Below, piece after piece: positions 13,342 through 25,307 of a stretch of 64,000 bases of DNA. Both the position numbers and the translations under genes were made by a program. Each line of letters starts with the position of its first letter. The first letter of the stretch is position 1. Source of the stretch: Phascolomyces articulosus (taxonomy: Eukaryota; Mucoromycota; Mucoromycetes; Mucorales; Lichtheimiaceae); the NCBI GenBank assembly GCA_025677815.1, contig JAIXMP010000055.1:62001-126000 (forward strand), in the 5' to 3' direction. Under the pieces are notes generated by a model. It saw only the letters and a list, made by a program, of their open reading frames with translations. It did not search any database and was not told where the DNA came from.

Positions 13342-14474
13342 GATTGAAGATAGAAAATATAAGGTGCATATTAGCCCCTTATATTTTAACGTAGCTATGC
13401 GAGATTGGCGTATTCACCACCGCCAAAACCAATCTGTACGACTCTTGTGTGTGCATTCATTCAACGAAACGATGTCTGCTTCACAACGTGCAAGACGTAG
13501 ATATACGGTGATCAGCTTTACGCGGTATGTTGATCACCAGTTTCCAAACCTACACACATTCATGTATGCGCCAGGTTTCATAAAGACCCACAGAGAAATA
13601 GATATAATCACGCTAATATTCCAACACCGCCAAAACTTCTTCCTTCAACTGTAAAAATATTAAAAAACATAATAATAAAAAGTATAAATTTGTTTAAATA
13701 CCTTATGAAAACGTCCATCATCCATTTTTGTAAATACATATAGGCCTTGTCACTGTTTGCTTTAATGATTAGTTTCATGACCAACCGAAGCATATTAAAG
13801 TATTAATATTTTCCATATTAATCAACATAAATTACTGAGTATACAGGAAAAATGGAAGTGCCAAGTTTTATTATATTTGATGAATCAATTCACCGTTTGA
13901 CAAATCCTGGAAGTCACATCAAAATGCATGTCTCACTCTGATCATCGAGCGGGATATACAGTATTTGTACAAGAAAAGATACAAAGCACACATAATAGTA
14001 ACGCAAGCCCAGTGCAAGTCGGCTTCGGTTTTTGGGTGAAAGGGAATATGTTTTGCACATTTAAGAGCTCTTCCCACTCACGCTAAACACCCTGTAGACG
14101 GTGTTCAAGATCATGCCAAAAACTAAGAAATTTGAAGAACTATGTAGTTTTTGAAATGCACCAATCTTAAGGTACCACCTTCTAATTTTTTTTTTATAAT
14201 GGGACCATATAGGTATTATAATGCAAGGATAGTGATAAATAGCCTATGTGCTGCTTATACACGCAGAAAAGTCGGATGTCCCAAACTTTTATTTCAACCT
14301 TTAAAAATGATGATCCCATAGTAGTCATTATCATTTATATATATAGTAAAATCTTATTCAGATAATAAATCCATTAAGAATGCAAAAGAATAATGATAAA
14401 TCGCTGTTACGTAATCTTGTGTGTTTTGTTTGCATGTGTTTTGCAACTCAATCAATAATATAATGAAGCATAGG

Positions 14475-14518
14475 AAAAAAAACACCGTGAAAAACCTCCC
14501 TTCACGGTGTTTTTTTTT
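14475..14518. repeat. 16-bp perfect hairpin with A/T tails
   Basis: Arms 14475-14490 (aaaaaaaacaccgtga) and 14502-14517 are exact reverse complements, with an 11-nt loop. An A run, a GC-containing stem and a T run read the same way on both strands, like a bidirectional terminator hairpin. No gene ends here, so the role is unknown. Confidence 0.8.
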
Positions 14519-16234
14519 CTTTCATACCATGCCCATATGCTTGTATATAATATACTTTTGACGTTATTAATAATAAAAGAACATGTTTCTTTGTTCCGTT
14601 CTCCCACCTTCCAATTATTAGTAACAAGTAACAAGACGAAGAAAATTACACTGAACTGTACAAACTTCATTATTATTATCACAAATGAAAAAGAGATGAT
14701 TATTTTTTTAAGATGGCTTAGGATTTACTACAACAGGCACATCAATCATCACAACGGTTGAACTGTTCTAGAGCATAGGTGCAAACCAATAAGCCCTGTT
14801 TTCTTTTTGAATAAAGATGAACCGTCCAATACCCCAACTTTATAACCATGGCCCGTGCACTCGGAGTCAATTCCGATAAGGTTGATCAAGTACAAACAGT
14901 CATTATTAAAATGAATTAATTATGTCAAACATATAAAAAAAATACCAACTGAGTCATGTTTTTTTTTAAGTTTGATGTTTATTAAAACGAGGAAAACCCA
15001 CCATATCCCTCAGTTGGTTGACACAACTGCACTATGTCAAAAGACCCAAATGTTTTTGTTGTTCAGAAGGAAAAAATCGAATGACTAAAGGAATACTGCT
15101 ATGAATAACTTGGATGGCCTGGAGGACTTTGTTACAAATTGGTCGATCCATTAAACGTTGCTCCCTGTTCATCGATAAAGGAAAACCCACGCAGAGAGAC
15201 CATGATGAAACATAAAGAAAATCGTTCACCTTGGAAACCATGCCTAAATACATATGTTTGTCAATTATTCTTCTTCTTTTATAATAAACTGGTTATTGTT
15301 CAAAGAAACAGAAAAAAAAACATACCCGCAAAACATGGTTAAGAATCCTCAGCTTGAGAAACGGCATAACCTATTATATATATATACAACGTATATTAGT
15401 TTAATTGCTCATATATAAAATTTCTTTTAGTAATGAAATAGTTATAATTGAAATACATACAGACAGAACAGGAGCAGATGGGCTATCAGTGTTATGAATT
15501 CATATTGATTTTTTTTTGTTGGCTGTGGCACTCGAAATTTCACCTATTGTTTTAACAAAGAGAAAAAGGTAAAAGAATTTCATGCATGGACAACTCTCTT
15601 CCTTTGCGTCCCTCTTTTGTTTTCGTTCCCCTCTTTTATTGGTTTCATCCCCTTCTCACATGGCTTTTTCACCTGAGCACTTTTTTCTTGCTGGTGTGGT
15701 GGAAGGCTACCATGTAAAATGGTAGCACTGCCTCGACAGTTTTTGTCATGAACGGACATAGCATTTTGAGTCAGCTACAAAGACTCATGGGCGACCGAAA
15801 GCCGTTTTCGAACACTTGGTTGTACTAACTGCACAAGCGGGATGACTATGGATAGTCAAATTACTCCCAGGGAATGCGAGTTCTGTAGAATGCAGAGACG
15901 TATGGCTATCGCACTGTTAGCCTCCAAAATGTGCATTTAGTTGATCAAAGGAAATCAACATCCTTCCAGAGTACACAATAAGGACAATTCTACCAAGATT
16001 ATACAGACTGTTGTGGGCACATGCAAGTACTGTACCCTGGCCAGTTCCTAAGTCTGACTTCTTCTTTGCATGCGAATGGTTACTGACCACAACCTTGGGT
16101 GTGCCGAAAGGGGAACAGAAGGCAGCACCTTAACCTCAGCTAAACCAACTGTCGTCTCCTCGGCTCCGTTGGATTGTCAAAAAGACGCGCCATATCCAGT
16201 GGGACCTGGCACCAACAAGAACTCAGGCCCCTTG

Positions 16235-16291
16235 AACCAAGTACAGGAGTCGAACCCGTCGCCGTATGTACCAAAACTACATAGACTTGGC
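16235..16291 (-). ncRNA. tRNA-like element lacking one arm
   Basis: On the minus strand, 16291-16285 (GCCAAGT) pairs over 7 bp with 16242-16236 (ACTTGGT) as an acceptor stem, including one G-T pair. A T-arm lies just inside: stem ACGGG/CCTGT around loop TTCGACT, which also fits a pol III B box (GGTTCGANNCC). Only about 25 nt separate the acceptor strand from the T-arm, enough for one further hairpin (TATGTA, GTTTTGG, TACATA). That hairpin can be read as a D-arm (AG...GG pattern) or an anticodon arm, but there is no room for both. It is therefore a truncated tRNA, a SINE head or a mini-tRNA-like structure, not a standard tRNA gene. Confidence 0.4.
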
Positions 16292-18133
16292 TAATACGAA
16301 AAGCAGAGCATAGGCTTGACCAAAAGGGAAAGAAATGGCATCGACCAGAAAAAGAAAACATTGGAACCCTGAATGCTTTGGAAACAATATAGCGGCATTC
16401 ATTTCGAAATGACTTGAGAAGATCCAAATAGAAGAATGAACGTAAAAAAATAAGTTTGAGAATACTAAAAATAAAGAATATAATATAAAAAAGAATGCAT
16501 AGGCAAAATGAAGATATGGAATGGTAAACAAAAAAAAAAGTATTGAAGGAAAAGTTTGAGAGAATAAAGAAGGTTGATTAAATAAATCAGTAAAAAAAAG
16601 CAATTAAGGTCGTAAAGATTTCAAAAGTACCTTTTTCATTGGCAACTTGAAGAAGTGGAAGAAAAAGTGTGTCTATTGGGTCGAGAGAAGAATGTTGGCC
16701 CAAATTGGGTGAGAGTTACTGCGCCTTCTGAAATAGCAAAAATTGATGACGTTGAAGTCCCATGATTACTACTGCTCAATATTTTTTTCCAAGCATAAAG
16801 CGCATATCATTTCAACATGCTTTTATCATGAACGGGAGAAAAAAGTTTTTTTTTATTATGCATCACACAATAATAATAACCCATTTCAATATCTTACAAA
16901 AGGGTTTTTTATTAGCAACTCTATTAAAATAATATTCAAAAAATATTCATCATAGATACAAAAAAAATTTACGTAATAATATAATAATAAGAGACAATCT
17001 CGTATAAACACATTATAAATAGATCTACCTTCTTGTTGTACTATTATTCATAAATAATTAATAAATGGCAAGAAGTTGTGACTAAAAGAACATATTTTTC
17101 TCTTCTTTTATAAATTCACACGTAGACAGTCATGTTAAACCCTGATATAATGTGGATATTGTATTAATAAAAATGTCTTGACTATGTTTTCATCGATGAG
17201 CAACGATATATATATATATATATATGAGAAAATGATTTTGTTTTCTCTATAAAAAAATACATACGTATATATTGAAATTATTGGATGCCATTCTGCATGG
17301 TGATGATGACAAAAGGTTTAGCTCAACGTGAGTGTGTAGTACGAGTGTGTAGTACGAGTAGGAGTGGTGTAGGAATGGTTATGGGGATGATTGGAGTATT
17401 GGGTGGTTGTGATGATGGAGTATGTTTATGCGGTTTATAGTTTATGCAGTTTATGCAGAATGTGAGCAGTGTATAAAAAAGGAGATTTTCGTCTGGCGTG
17501 TTTTCATTCCGCAATGGTGGTACAAGATGTCGAACAAGAAAAAAAAAGAAGAGTTGAATGTCATTTTTCTTTTTTCACTTTCTCTTTCCCACTTTCCCAC
17601 TTTTTGTTTCAATCATTTTTTTATATATACCAAAATACAGCCTCATTTCGAAACGATGTTTATGAATAATGTTATATTCTAATAGTTCATGTAAGAATGT
17701 ATATATAGATAGACAGATTTGTAAATATGACTGACGACTAAAAAAATCGGCCTTCTTTCTTTTTCTACATAGATACTACAAGATACTACATAGATATTCT
17801 TTATAACACTATATTCTTTTTAATTGATTAATCGACTCATCGACTCATCGATGATTGAAACGATTAGCAGGAGGAGGTAAAAGAAACGTTTCACAATTTC
17901 TGCCAGTTTCTATACGTGAATAGAAATATGCAACAGAGGGTGAGAGAGGCGAAATACTGAGTGGCATACATTTACGATGAAAAAATTCCTTTTTTTTTTT
18001 GCTAACAATTTTTTTTTCGTCCATCTATATATTACATCATATTATTATTGAAGAGTCGATCGTCACTATCGTTGTTACTGGAGATGGTACCCGATCCATA
18101 TGGAAACTTTAGATATGCAAACAAACGCCATCT

Positions 18134-18697
18134 ATGTTCTTGAAACGTAAGTTTTATTTATATTTATATTTGTCTGTGACAGATTTTCAAACAAAGACTT
18201 ATCAATATGATACACACTGTTACTGACTTTCCTATTCTTATATTTTATTATTCGTGGTGATCACCGATTTTTCGCTACCAGGAATGATTTCAACTAACAG
18301 ATTTTTTGTACAAGTGACAAATATGCTCGTTATGATTGGCATCGGGTGGTATTATGGGTAAAATGGGGAGACGGTGGGAGAGACATTTTTTTTTTATTTA
18401 TATTTATATTTATATTTTTGTTATATAGGCCCATTATTACGGCTGCTACTATAGCAGTAGTAAGAGCCGATGTGTTTATGAATATTGTTATTTATGTATT
18501 ACAAGAGGATGTTGTGACGCTTGAAACAGGAAACGATCTTTTGGAAAATGAAAGTTTTGTTATTTATTTGCAGTAAGTAGAATATATAAATAGAATGTTT
18601 TTGTTACATAGTAATAAAGCTTATTGAATTTGATGAAATGATACACACCTTGTCTTCCACAATTAGTAAGGCGGTTACTTGGTCATTTTTTAAATGA
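18134..18697 (+). CDS. Possible small four-exon membrane protein
   Basis: I do not recognise this protein. Four segments bounded by splice consensus join without a stop: 18134-18146, 18282-18357, 18429-18572 and 18667-18697, coding for 87 aa. Donors are GTAAGT, GTAAAA and GTAAGT; acceptors are ACCAG, ATATAG and ATTAG; introns are 135, 71 and 94 nt, the usual size for this window. The product starts MFLKRMISTNRFF, has a hydrophobic stretch (MLVMIGIGWYYG), then IITAATIAVVRADVF and a C-terminal acidic part. Three independent in-frame junctions argue for a real or recently lost gene. The small size, lack of a known family and position in a gene desert argue for caution; it may be a fragment. Confidence 0.35.
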
Positions 18698-19140
18698 GAC
18701 GAGTATTTTGACAGGATGGTGACAGGATACGTATATTAGATGGACATGGCCCCATCCTCTAATAATATATAATTTTCCATCTTTTTTTATTGACGCCATA
18801 TGACAGTATCAAAATAATACCAAAAACACAGTATATAAGACTACCCTTTTCATAACCACTTTGTATAAAATATATGGTAACGCTGCACTTGTTTATTTTT
18901 ATTATTATTATTGACAAGGTCTGCTGCGCATCCGGAAGTGTTTTGAAAAAAAGAAGTGGATCAAGAAAGTAAAAGTGGATTAGGATTAAAAGATTAATCT
19001 TTCGATGAATAAACGATTGCGCGTTTTTTATTATTAAAGACTTTAAACAAGAAGAAACTAATGTGTTAAAAAAAAAGCCCAAGACAATAAAAGACTTTAT
19101 TATTATGATTGCTATTGTGATTAAGTTCTAACTTGACTAA

Positions 19141-19320
19141 TGGACCGGTGCTTGTAAGGCTGTAAGGTTGTTTGGATCGTTTCTTGCTTGTTCTTGACCA
19201 ATGGACCGGTGTTTGTAAGGCTGTAAGGTTGTTTGGATCGTTTCTTGCTTGTTCTTGACCAATGGACCGGTGCTTGTAAGGCTGTAAGGTTGTTTGGACC
19301 GTTTCTTGCTTGTTCTTGGC
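19141..19320 (+). repeat. 61-bp tandem repeat, three copies
   Basis: Copies begin at 19141, 19202 and 19263 (tggaccggtgcttgtaaggc) and differ at only a few positions. A degenerate fourth edge may lie just to the left. The array reads open on the minus strand as a 20-residue periodic peptide, but the unit is 61 bp, so the frame rotates and no conserved protein repeat results. Confidence 0.9.
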
Positions 19321-19361
19321 TTGGCTTGCTTGTAAAAATCGTTCATGACAAAATACTAATA

Positions 19362-19395
<34 letters not shown>
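19362..19395 (+). repeat. (AAT)n microsatellite
   Basis: About eleven AAT triplets lie immediately downstream of the 61-bp tandem array. Confidence 0.95.
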
Positions 19396-19398
<3 letters not shown>

Positions 19399-19409
19399 GT
19401 CAATTGGCT

Positions 19410-19719
19410 CCATTTCCCCCCACCAATCCCCTCCATTTCTCTCCATTCCCCACCCTAAATAGCAGCCTCCCGAAGGCTAATAGTGAATACCCCACTCCAG
19501 CTGGCCAAACTGAGCAAAGCTCAACATTTCACGTCCAGAAGCTACTACAAAGGGTATCCACCATTTCCCACCAATCCCCACCAATCCCCTCCATTTCTCT
19601 CCACTTGTCACCCTAAATAGCACATCTTCCCGAAGGCTAATAGTGAATACTCCACTCTAGCTGGCCAGACTTGAGCAAAGCTCAACATTTCACGTCCAGA
19701 AGAATGCTTGCTACAAAGG
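19410..19719 (+). repeat. Direct duplication of about 157 bp
   Basis: Copy one (about 19410-19556) and copy two (about 19560-19719) share long blocks such as ctaatagtgaata, gagcaaagctcaacatttca and cgtccagaag, with small indels. Each copy starts in a C-rich run of short ccaccaatcccc motifs. No coding potential is conserved. Confidence 0.8.
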
Positions 19720-20083
19720 GCAACGAGGGAAAGAGAGAAAAAAAAAAAAAGACTGCACTATGTAAATTCTATTGAACACTACAGGCGACGGAGTTTACTG
19801 CTGCGGCAATGGCCAATCAAGAGCTCACTTTCTAAAAATTAGTACCAAGTGACAATTAACATAGTTTTCTTAACATAGAGTGCTCATAATACCTTCAAAA
19901 CGAAATAAGCATATATTTTATCGTTTATACAATTTATTATATATAATCTTTTTATACGTATTGCTCAATATATTTTATTTAGTCATATCATCATTATTAT
20001 TACCTATAATATATACAAGCTTCTCTACAAAAACTATTATCACTGTAGAAAATTAAACCCAAAAAAACCTAAACTCCTAACCG

Positions 20084-20197
20084 AAAAACACGAATTCGCA
20101 TTTTCGGAACATTTTATATCCGGGTCTCAAAAAAAAAACACAAAATCGTGTTTATTATAGCTTTTGTGTACTTGATTATTCTCAAATTCGTGTTTTT
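20084..20197. repeat. 13-bp inverted repeat
   Basis: 20084-20096 (aaaaacacgaatt) is the exact reverse complement of 20185-20197, about 88 bp apart. A partial third copy (aaaatcgtgttt) lies in between. Confidence 0.6.
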
Positions 20198-22680
20198 CAC
20201 TTGGAGGGGTTCATGAGTAGTTGTTAGATGAAAATGACAATAACAATGATATATACTGAGTAATAAATAGAAGTAGCAGTGAATGTGCTTATTATACAAA
20301 TATATTAACTTGGTATATCTCTAAAGAATATGAATCGTTTGGTAATAGTATATTAATCAAATGGGATCAACTTAAAATAGGATATAAATGTAGTAGTTAC
20401 ATACTAAAACTCTAATTGTGCTGTTAATGAAGTACGATGCATATAAAGTTATAATGTACATACTACTACTATTTTATGGAACTTCCCAAGACAGGATCAT
20501 TCTTGAAAACATCCATTCTCCTATCGATACCCGTATCTTTGTTTACTTTTTCATCATATTCTGCTTGCAGTAATATGTACATATAGATTTAAGTATATTT
20601 TGGGCACATACAAAATAACTGTGTTTTTATACATGATGGTTTCTTTGTTTATTTCTGTAAAAAAAGTTATACATTATATGTTATATATGTTAAAGCCAAC
20701 GACTTTATATTAAAAACATATTTTATTCACCCACCCACACGTTTTACTTTTTTCCCCACCCTATTATGAAAAAATCTATGTACATTATAGTATTGCAAAT
20801 ATACATTTATTATTAATTAATTAATTAATAACTATATAATTTTCAAACAAGATAAAAACAAGTTCTCTATTTTTTATCTACGCTTAAACTTGATATATCT
20901 TTTTTTTATTAATGCTTCTAAATGGATAGATTGCTAGAGTCAACAAATGAAACTATACATAAACATCCAGTTATATTATATATAGTATTTAATACCATGA
21001 TAGAAAGGGTATATATATACATTATTATTGCTAAGATAAATTAAAATGCTCACTTTATATATTACATAGCAACATTTGATATGATGAGCTAATAATAAAA
21101 AAATTAACGATTTATAAAAATAATTTATGTAATCAATTAAGCTTTTGTTCATTTTTAAAACATCATAGTAAAATATTAATGAGTGTGATATGTTTAACAA
21201 ATAATATTGTTCGTTCAAGACTAGAGGAAGTCCTTGATGTACTATATCCTGATGAATTCAGCAACTACTCGTTAGGAATAGTCGAGTTTTGAGCGAAAAT
21301 ACAAATGTTTAGTAGTAATTTTTTCTTTGAATCATAGATGGACTGATTTCAAACACCATTAAATCAAACACCATTAAAGAGCCAGCTTTGCAACACATCT
21401 TTTTAAAACAATGTCAAATAAATTGCGTAAGGCTTTTTCTTCACTGTCACTATCCAAGACGTATTATAATTAAACAAGAAGGAAGATAATTAAAATCTAA
21501 TGATTACTCATAACACAGTAGCGTTTCTCAGCCATGTACCTGAACTATCTCAGATATAAACTTAACCCTTAAGCTTTTGAAAGTGCTACCACGTACAACT
21601 AAGTATTACTGCTTGAATGATAAAGACATTTGCCCCCTTTTTCAAATTCAGAACCTTCCAATATTAACTTAACAATAAGAATAATATGACCATTAGTATC
21701 CAAGCAACATGATATTACCACTATGACGATGATCCTCACCAATAAGCAGGCATGAAATAGGAAACAAAGTTTTGAACAATAAAAATTATTTAAGGTGTGT
21801 CGTTGGAAATGGATCGAATAAAGTATTTCGAATCATGCAGCAACAAAGCAATCCCCTATTATGTTACCCAGACAACAAGCTGAAGAATCTATGTATTACT
21901 AATATGCGGGGAAAGTAATTATTGTTACTGTATACATAGGTATGTAATTATTTAATAAACCACATATTGGATAGGAAAAAAAATAATCTTACAAGTAAAA
22001 GATGTCTTGCAAAATTTAAAAGCTAGTGTGTGGAGTCTAAAGTAGTCGTTATCACCAAACCTTACAGCATTATAAAAAATGAGGGAACTGTACCACAATC
22101 TGTTGCTTGATGTGGTACGAGAGACAAAAGGAGATTATCTGAAAATAGGTCAGCATAATTTATTTTCCCTTATTTTGCATCATTCAGAATTATATAATAT
22201 CCATAATCGTTTTCCCATCTTATTCAACTTTTGGATGAGATTTCTATACTTTGATCCTCTTACAGTGAAATCAGATTCGAAAGCCAAAAAAAAAGTAGAG
22301 GGAGAAAAGTATTAACGAATATTTATCAAAATAAAAGAAATAAATAAGATTGTCGGCACAATAATCTTGCTTACGCCGATAAATCGGGCGATAACAGGCT
22401 TTATGTATTGCCGTATCAACCAGTATTGTAACCATTTTTGACATTCATAACAAAGTGTATTGTTTTTTTTATATGCCTTTTTTTAAAAAAAAGTCGACTG
22501 CAAAAAAAATGCAGTTTTTTCTTTTTTTTTATTATTATACTATATTTTTTGAATGTGCGTTTGAAAACGAGGAAATGAAATGAAAAGCAAATTTTATAAC
22601 CGTTTTATATAAAGATGAAGAGGAATGGGTGTGTGAGAGTGGGTGTGAAAAAACGTGGTGTAGGGTTGTGTTTGATGAGT

Positions 22681-25307
22681 TTAGTAAACACGAGCGAAAG
22701 GTGGGACAGGCTTGCACTCATTTTCATCAAGAGTGTTAGCTTCAACGGCACGGTAGCTAAGCTTAACTTCACCAGTTTCTTGATCTTGCCATGAGAGGGT
22801 ATGCTTCATCCAGTTTTCGTCATCACGCTATATAAATAATGCAAAGTCAATATCACACATACATTCATCCTCTATTTTGATTTATATACTATCCCAATGA
22901 ATTCAACTTACGTCAGGAGTATCATCACGAGCGTGAGCACCTCGAGATTCAGTACGGACGGCAGCAGAGTGCATGGTTTGAGAAGCACAAGTCAACAAGT
23001 TTTGCAATTCAAGAGTTTCAGTCAAGTCAGTGTTCCAGATCATACCACGGTCAGTGGTCTTGACATCAGCGAAAGTCTTCCAGACCTTGTCAATCTTTTC
23101 GACACCTAATTATGCATCCAACAAAAAAAACGGGGGAGGAAATATATTAATAATCAATATCCTTTTGTCCTTTCACTCTTTACCCATCAATAAATAGAAT
23201 AAAAAAATAAATTACCTTGATCCAAAGTTTCTTGGGTACGGAAGACAGCAGCATCAGCTTGCATAGTCTTTTGCATAGCCAAACGGATTTCAGCAGTGGT
23301 CTTGGTACCTTCAGCATTACGTAACTTGTCCAAGTTAGCAATGGTCTTAGAACCAGCATCAGCAGCGAAAGGCTTCAAAGGAGTACCGGGTTCCAAAGTT
23401 TCAGCAATGTGATGAGCGACGGCACGACCAAAGACGACGATATCCAAAAGGGAGTTGGCACCGAGACGGTTAGCACCGTGAACGGAGACGGAAGCGGCTT
23501 CACCAGCAGCATAAAGACCAGGAACAACGACATCTTCACCCTTTTCATTGACATCAAGGACTTCACCAGTGTAGCGGGTAGGGATACCACCCATGTTGTA
23601 ATGGACAGTAGGCAACACAGGGATGGGTTCCTTGGTGACATCAACACCAGCGAAAATGGCGGCGGTTTCGGAAATACCCGGCAAACGTTCCTTCAAGACT
23701 TCAGCAGGCAAGTGATGCAATTGCAAGAAAATGTGATCCTTATCTTCACCTACACCACGACCTTCCTTGATTTCAACAGTCATAGCACGCGAGACGACAT
23801 CACGAGAAGCCAAATCCTTGGCAGTAGGAGCATAACGTTCCATGAAACGTTCACCAGCAGAGTTGATCAAAATACCACCTTCACCACGGGAACCTTCGGT
23901 GATCAAACAACCAGCACCATAGATACCGGTAGGATGGAATTGAACGAATTCAAGATCTTGAAGAGGAAGACCAGCACGGGCAACCATGGCGTTACCATCA
24001 CCAGTACAGGTGTGAGCAGAGGTACAAGAGAAGTAGGCACGACCGTAACCACCGGTGGCCAAAACGGTCTTGTGAGAACGGAAACGATGGATTGTACCAT
24101 CTTCCATGTTAAGAGCAACGACACCCTTACATTCACCATCTTCCATGATCAAATCAAGAGCAAAGTATTCGATAAAGTAGTTGGTGTTGTGGCGCAATGA
24201 TTGACCATACAAAGTGTGAAGAATGGCGTGACCAGTACGATCAGCGACAGCTGCACAACGGTAAGCTTGGCCACCCTTACCAAACTTTAAACTTTGACCA
24301 CCAAAAGCACGTTGGTAGATCTTACCCTCAGGGGTACGAGAGAAGGGTACACCATAGTTTTCTAATTCAATAACGGTGTGAGGAGCTTCACGACACATGT
24401 AGTGAATAGCATCTTGGTCACCAAGCCAATCAGAACCCTTGACGGTATCGTACATGTGCCATCTCCAGTCATCTTCAGTCATATTACCCAAAGCTGCATT
24501 AATACCACCCTAAAAAAGAATAATAATAAATATTTTATAATCAATCAATAGGTCAACATCTTTTGATCTTTCTAACTTTTTTTTTCTATTTCAACTTGAA
24601 TTTCTCCCACAACCAAAAAAATAATAATTTCTTTCTTTCTCTCACTCCAATTAATTTATGTTCACATGTTTATATAGATATTATAGGTTACCTGAGCAGC
24701 AACAGTGTGGGAACGCGTGGGGAAGAGCTTGGTGATACATGCTGTGTTGAAACCAGCTTCAGCAAGGCCAAAAGCTGCACGAAGACCAGCACCACCAGCA
24801 CCAACAACCACAGCATCATATTCGTGATCAATCACGGGGTACTTGCTAGCAATAGAGCCCTATAGTGTGCGTATATTTTAAAGAGGATGGATAATAAAAC
24901 AAATAAATTAGCTTTTTGACAGAAAAACGCGTCATTCTTTTTTTTTTGAAAAGGAGCCAAAAAAAAAACTCACAGTGGCTTCAGTGGCACGAAGAGGGTT
25001 GGTAGCCATAACTTGCATAGCAGGCTTGGATTGGTGAAGACCACGAATAGCCATACGGCCAGTGGAAGAGCCTATTTCAATTGAATATCAAATGTCATTG
25101 CTTAGAAATGGAAAATAAAAAAAACATGCATGGATTATCTCATTGGAAAGAACAAAAAAAAATACATACGAGCAGCACGCGACTATTTAAAAAAGATAAG
25201 AATAAAAAGATAAAAAAAAAAAGTTAGAACTCCAACCAAGCAGAAAAAAAAGATAAAATGAGAATTCAAATGAAAATACATACAGTAGATTGTAAAAGTC
25301 TCAACAT
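22681..25307 (-). CDS. SDH1: Succinate dehydrogenase flavoprotein subunit, mitochondrial
   Basis: This is the FAD subunit of complex II, which oxidises succinate to fumarate at the matrix side of the inner membrane. Exons in gene order are 25307-25284, 25182-25170, 25071-24974, 24859-24692, 24509-23216, 23105-22912 and 22827-22681; all join in frame to 645 aa, the usual family length. The N-terminus ([18 protein letters not shown]) is a mitochondrial presequence. The FAD-binding GAGGAG lies at 65-70. His96 in [11 protein letters not shown] is the residue that binds FAD covalently in this family. The [15 protein letters not shown] and RGEGG segments and the capping-domain Arg region (SRDVVSRAM) are present. 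The second exon is only 13 nt and the first coding exon only 24 nt. The product ends in FARVY. The open reading frame of exon 5 shows strong codon bias, as expected for a highly expressed gene. Confidence 0.97.

Larger units (their letters stand above)
10071..18133. other. Gene desert, first part
   Basis: About 8 kb without a convincing gene on either strand. Base composition is mostly AT-rich. Two GC-richer islands (about 13364-13600 and 15700-16320) have short open frames with no recognisable protein. The stretch also holds a 26-bp tandem repeat (13251-13341), perfect inverted repeats (12153-12283, 14475-14518), several CAGGT/ACCTG hairpins around 11385-11470, and a tRNA-like element (16235-16291). 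The islands may be eroded mobile elements, but no transposase or reverse transcriptase motif was seen. Confidence 0.6.
18698..22680. other. Gene desert, second part
   Basis: About 4 kb without a supported gene. It holds the 61-bp tandem repeats, an AAT microsatellite and a diverged direct duplication (each listed), a 13-bp inverted repeat (20084-20197), and AT-rich sequence. An open frame at 22079-22315 (78 codons) was seen but has no recognisable domain. The last 180 bp form the 3' flank of the minus-strand SDH1 gene. Confidence 0.6.

Noticed and set aside
13364..13654. 96-codon plus-strand frame in a GC-richer island
   Set aside because: No recognisable domain, no splice context and no leader. 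Listed only as part of the gene desert.
16070..16427. Frames on both strands around the tRNA-like element
   Set aside because: They run through the tRNA-like structure and have no protein similarity that I can recognise.
22079..22315. 78-codon plus-strand frame upstream of the SDH1 3' end
   Set aside because: Reasonable amino-acid mix but no motif, no clear leader and no neighbouring exon that joins in frame.
10071..22680. Search for CRISPR arrays, rRNA, or transposase and reverse-transcriptase motifs in the gene desert
   Set aside because: The repeats are contiguous tandems without spacers, and no rRNA, DDE transposase or YXDD-type polymerase motif was seen.
23409..24200. 263-codon plus-strand frame across SDH1
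   Set aside because: Antisense shadow of a strongly codon-biased exon; the translation has no family features.
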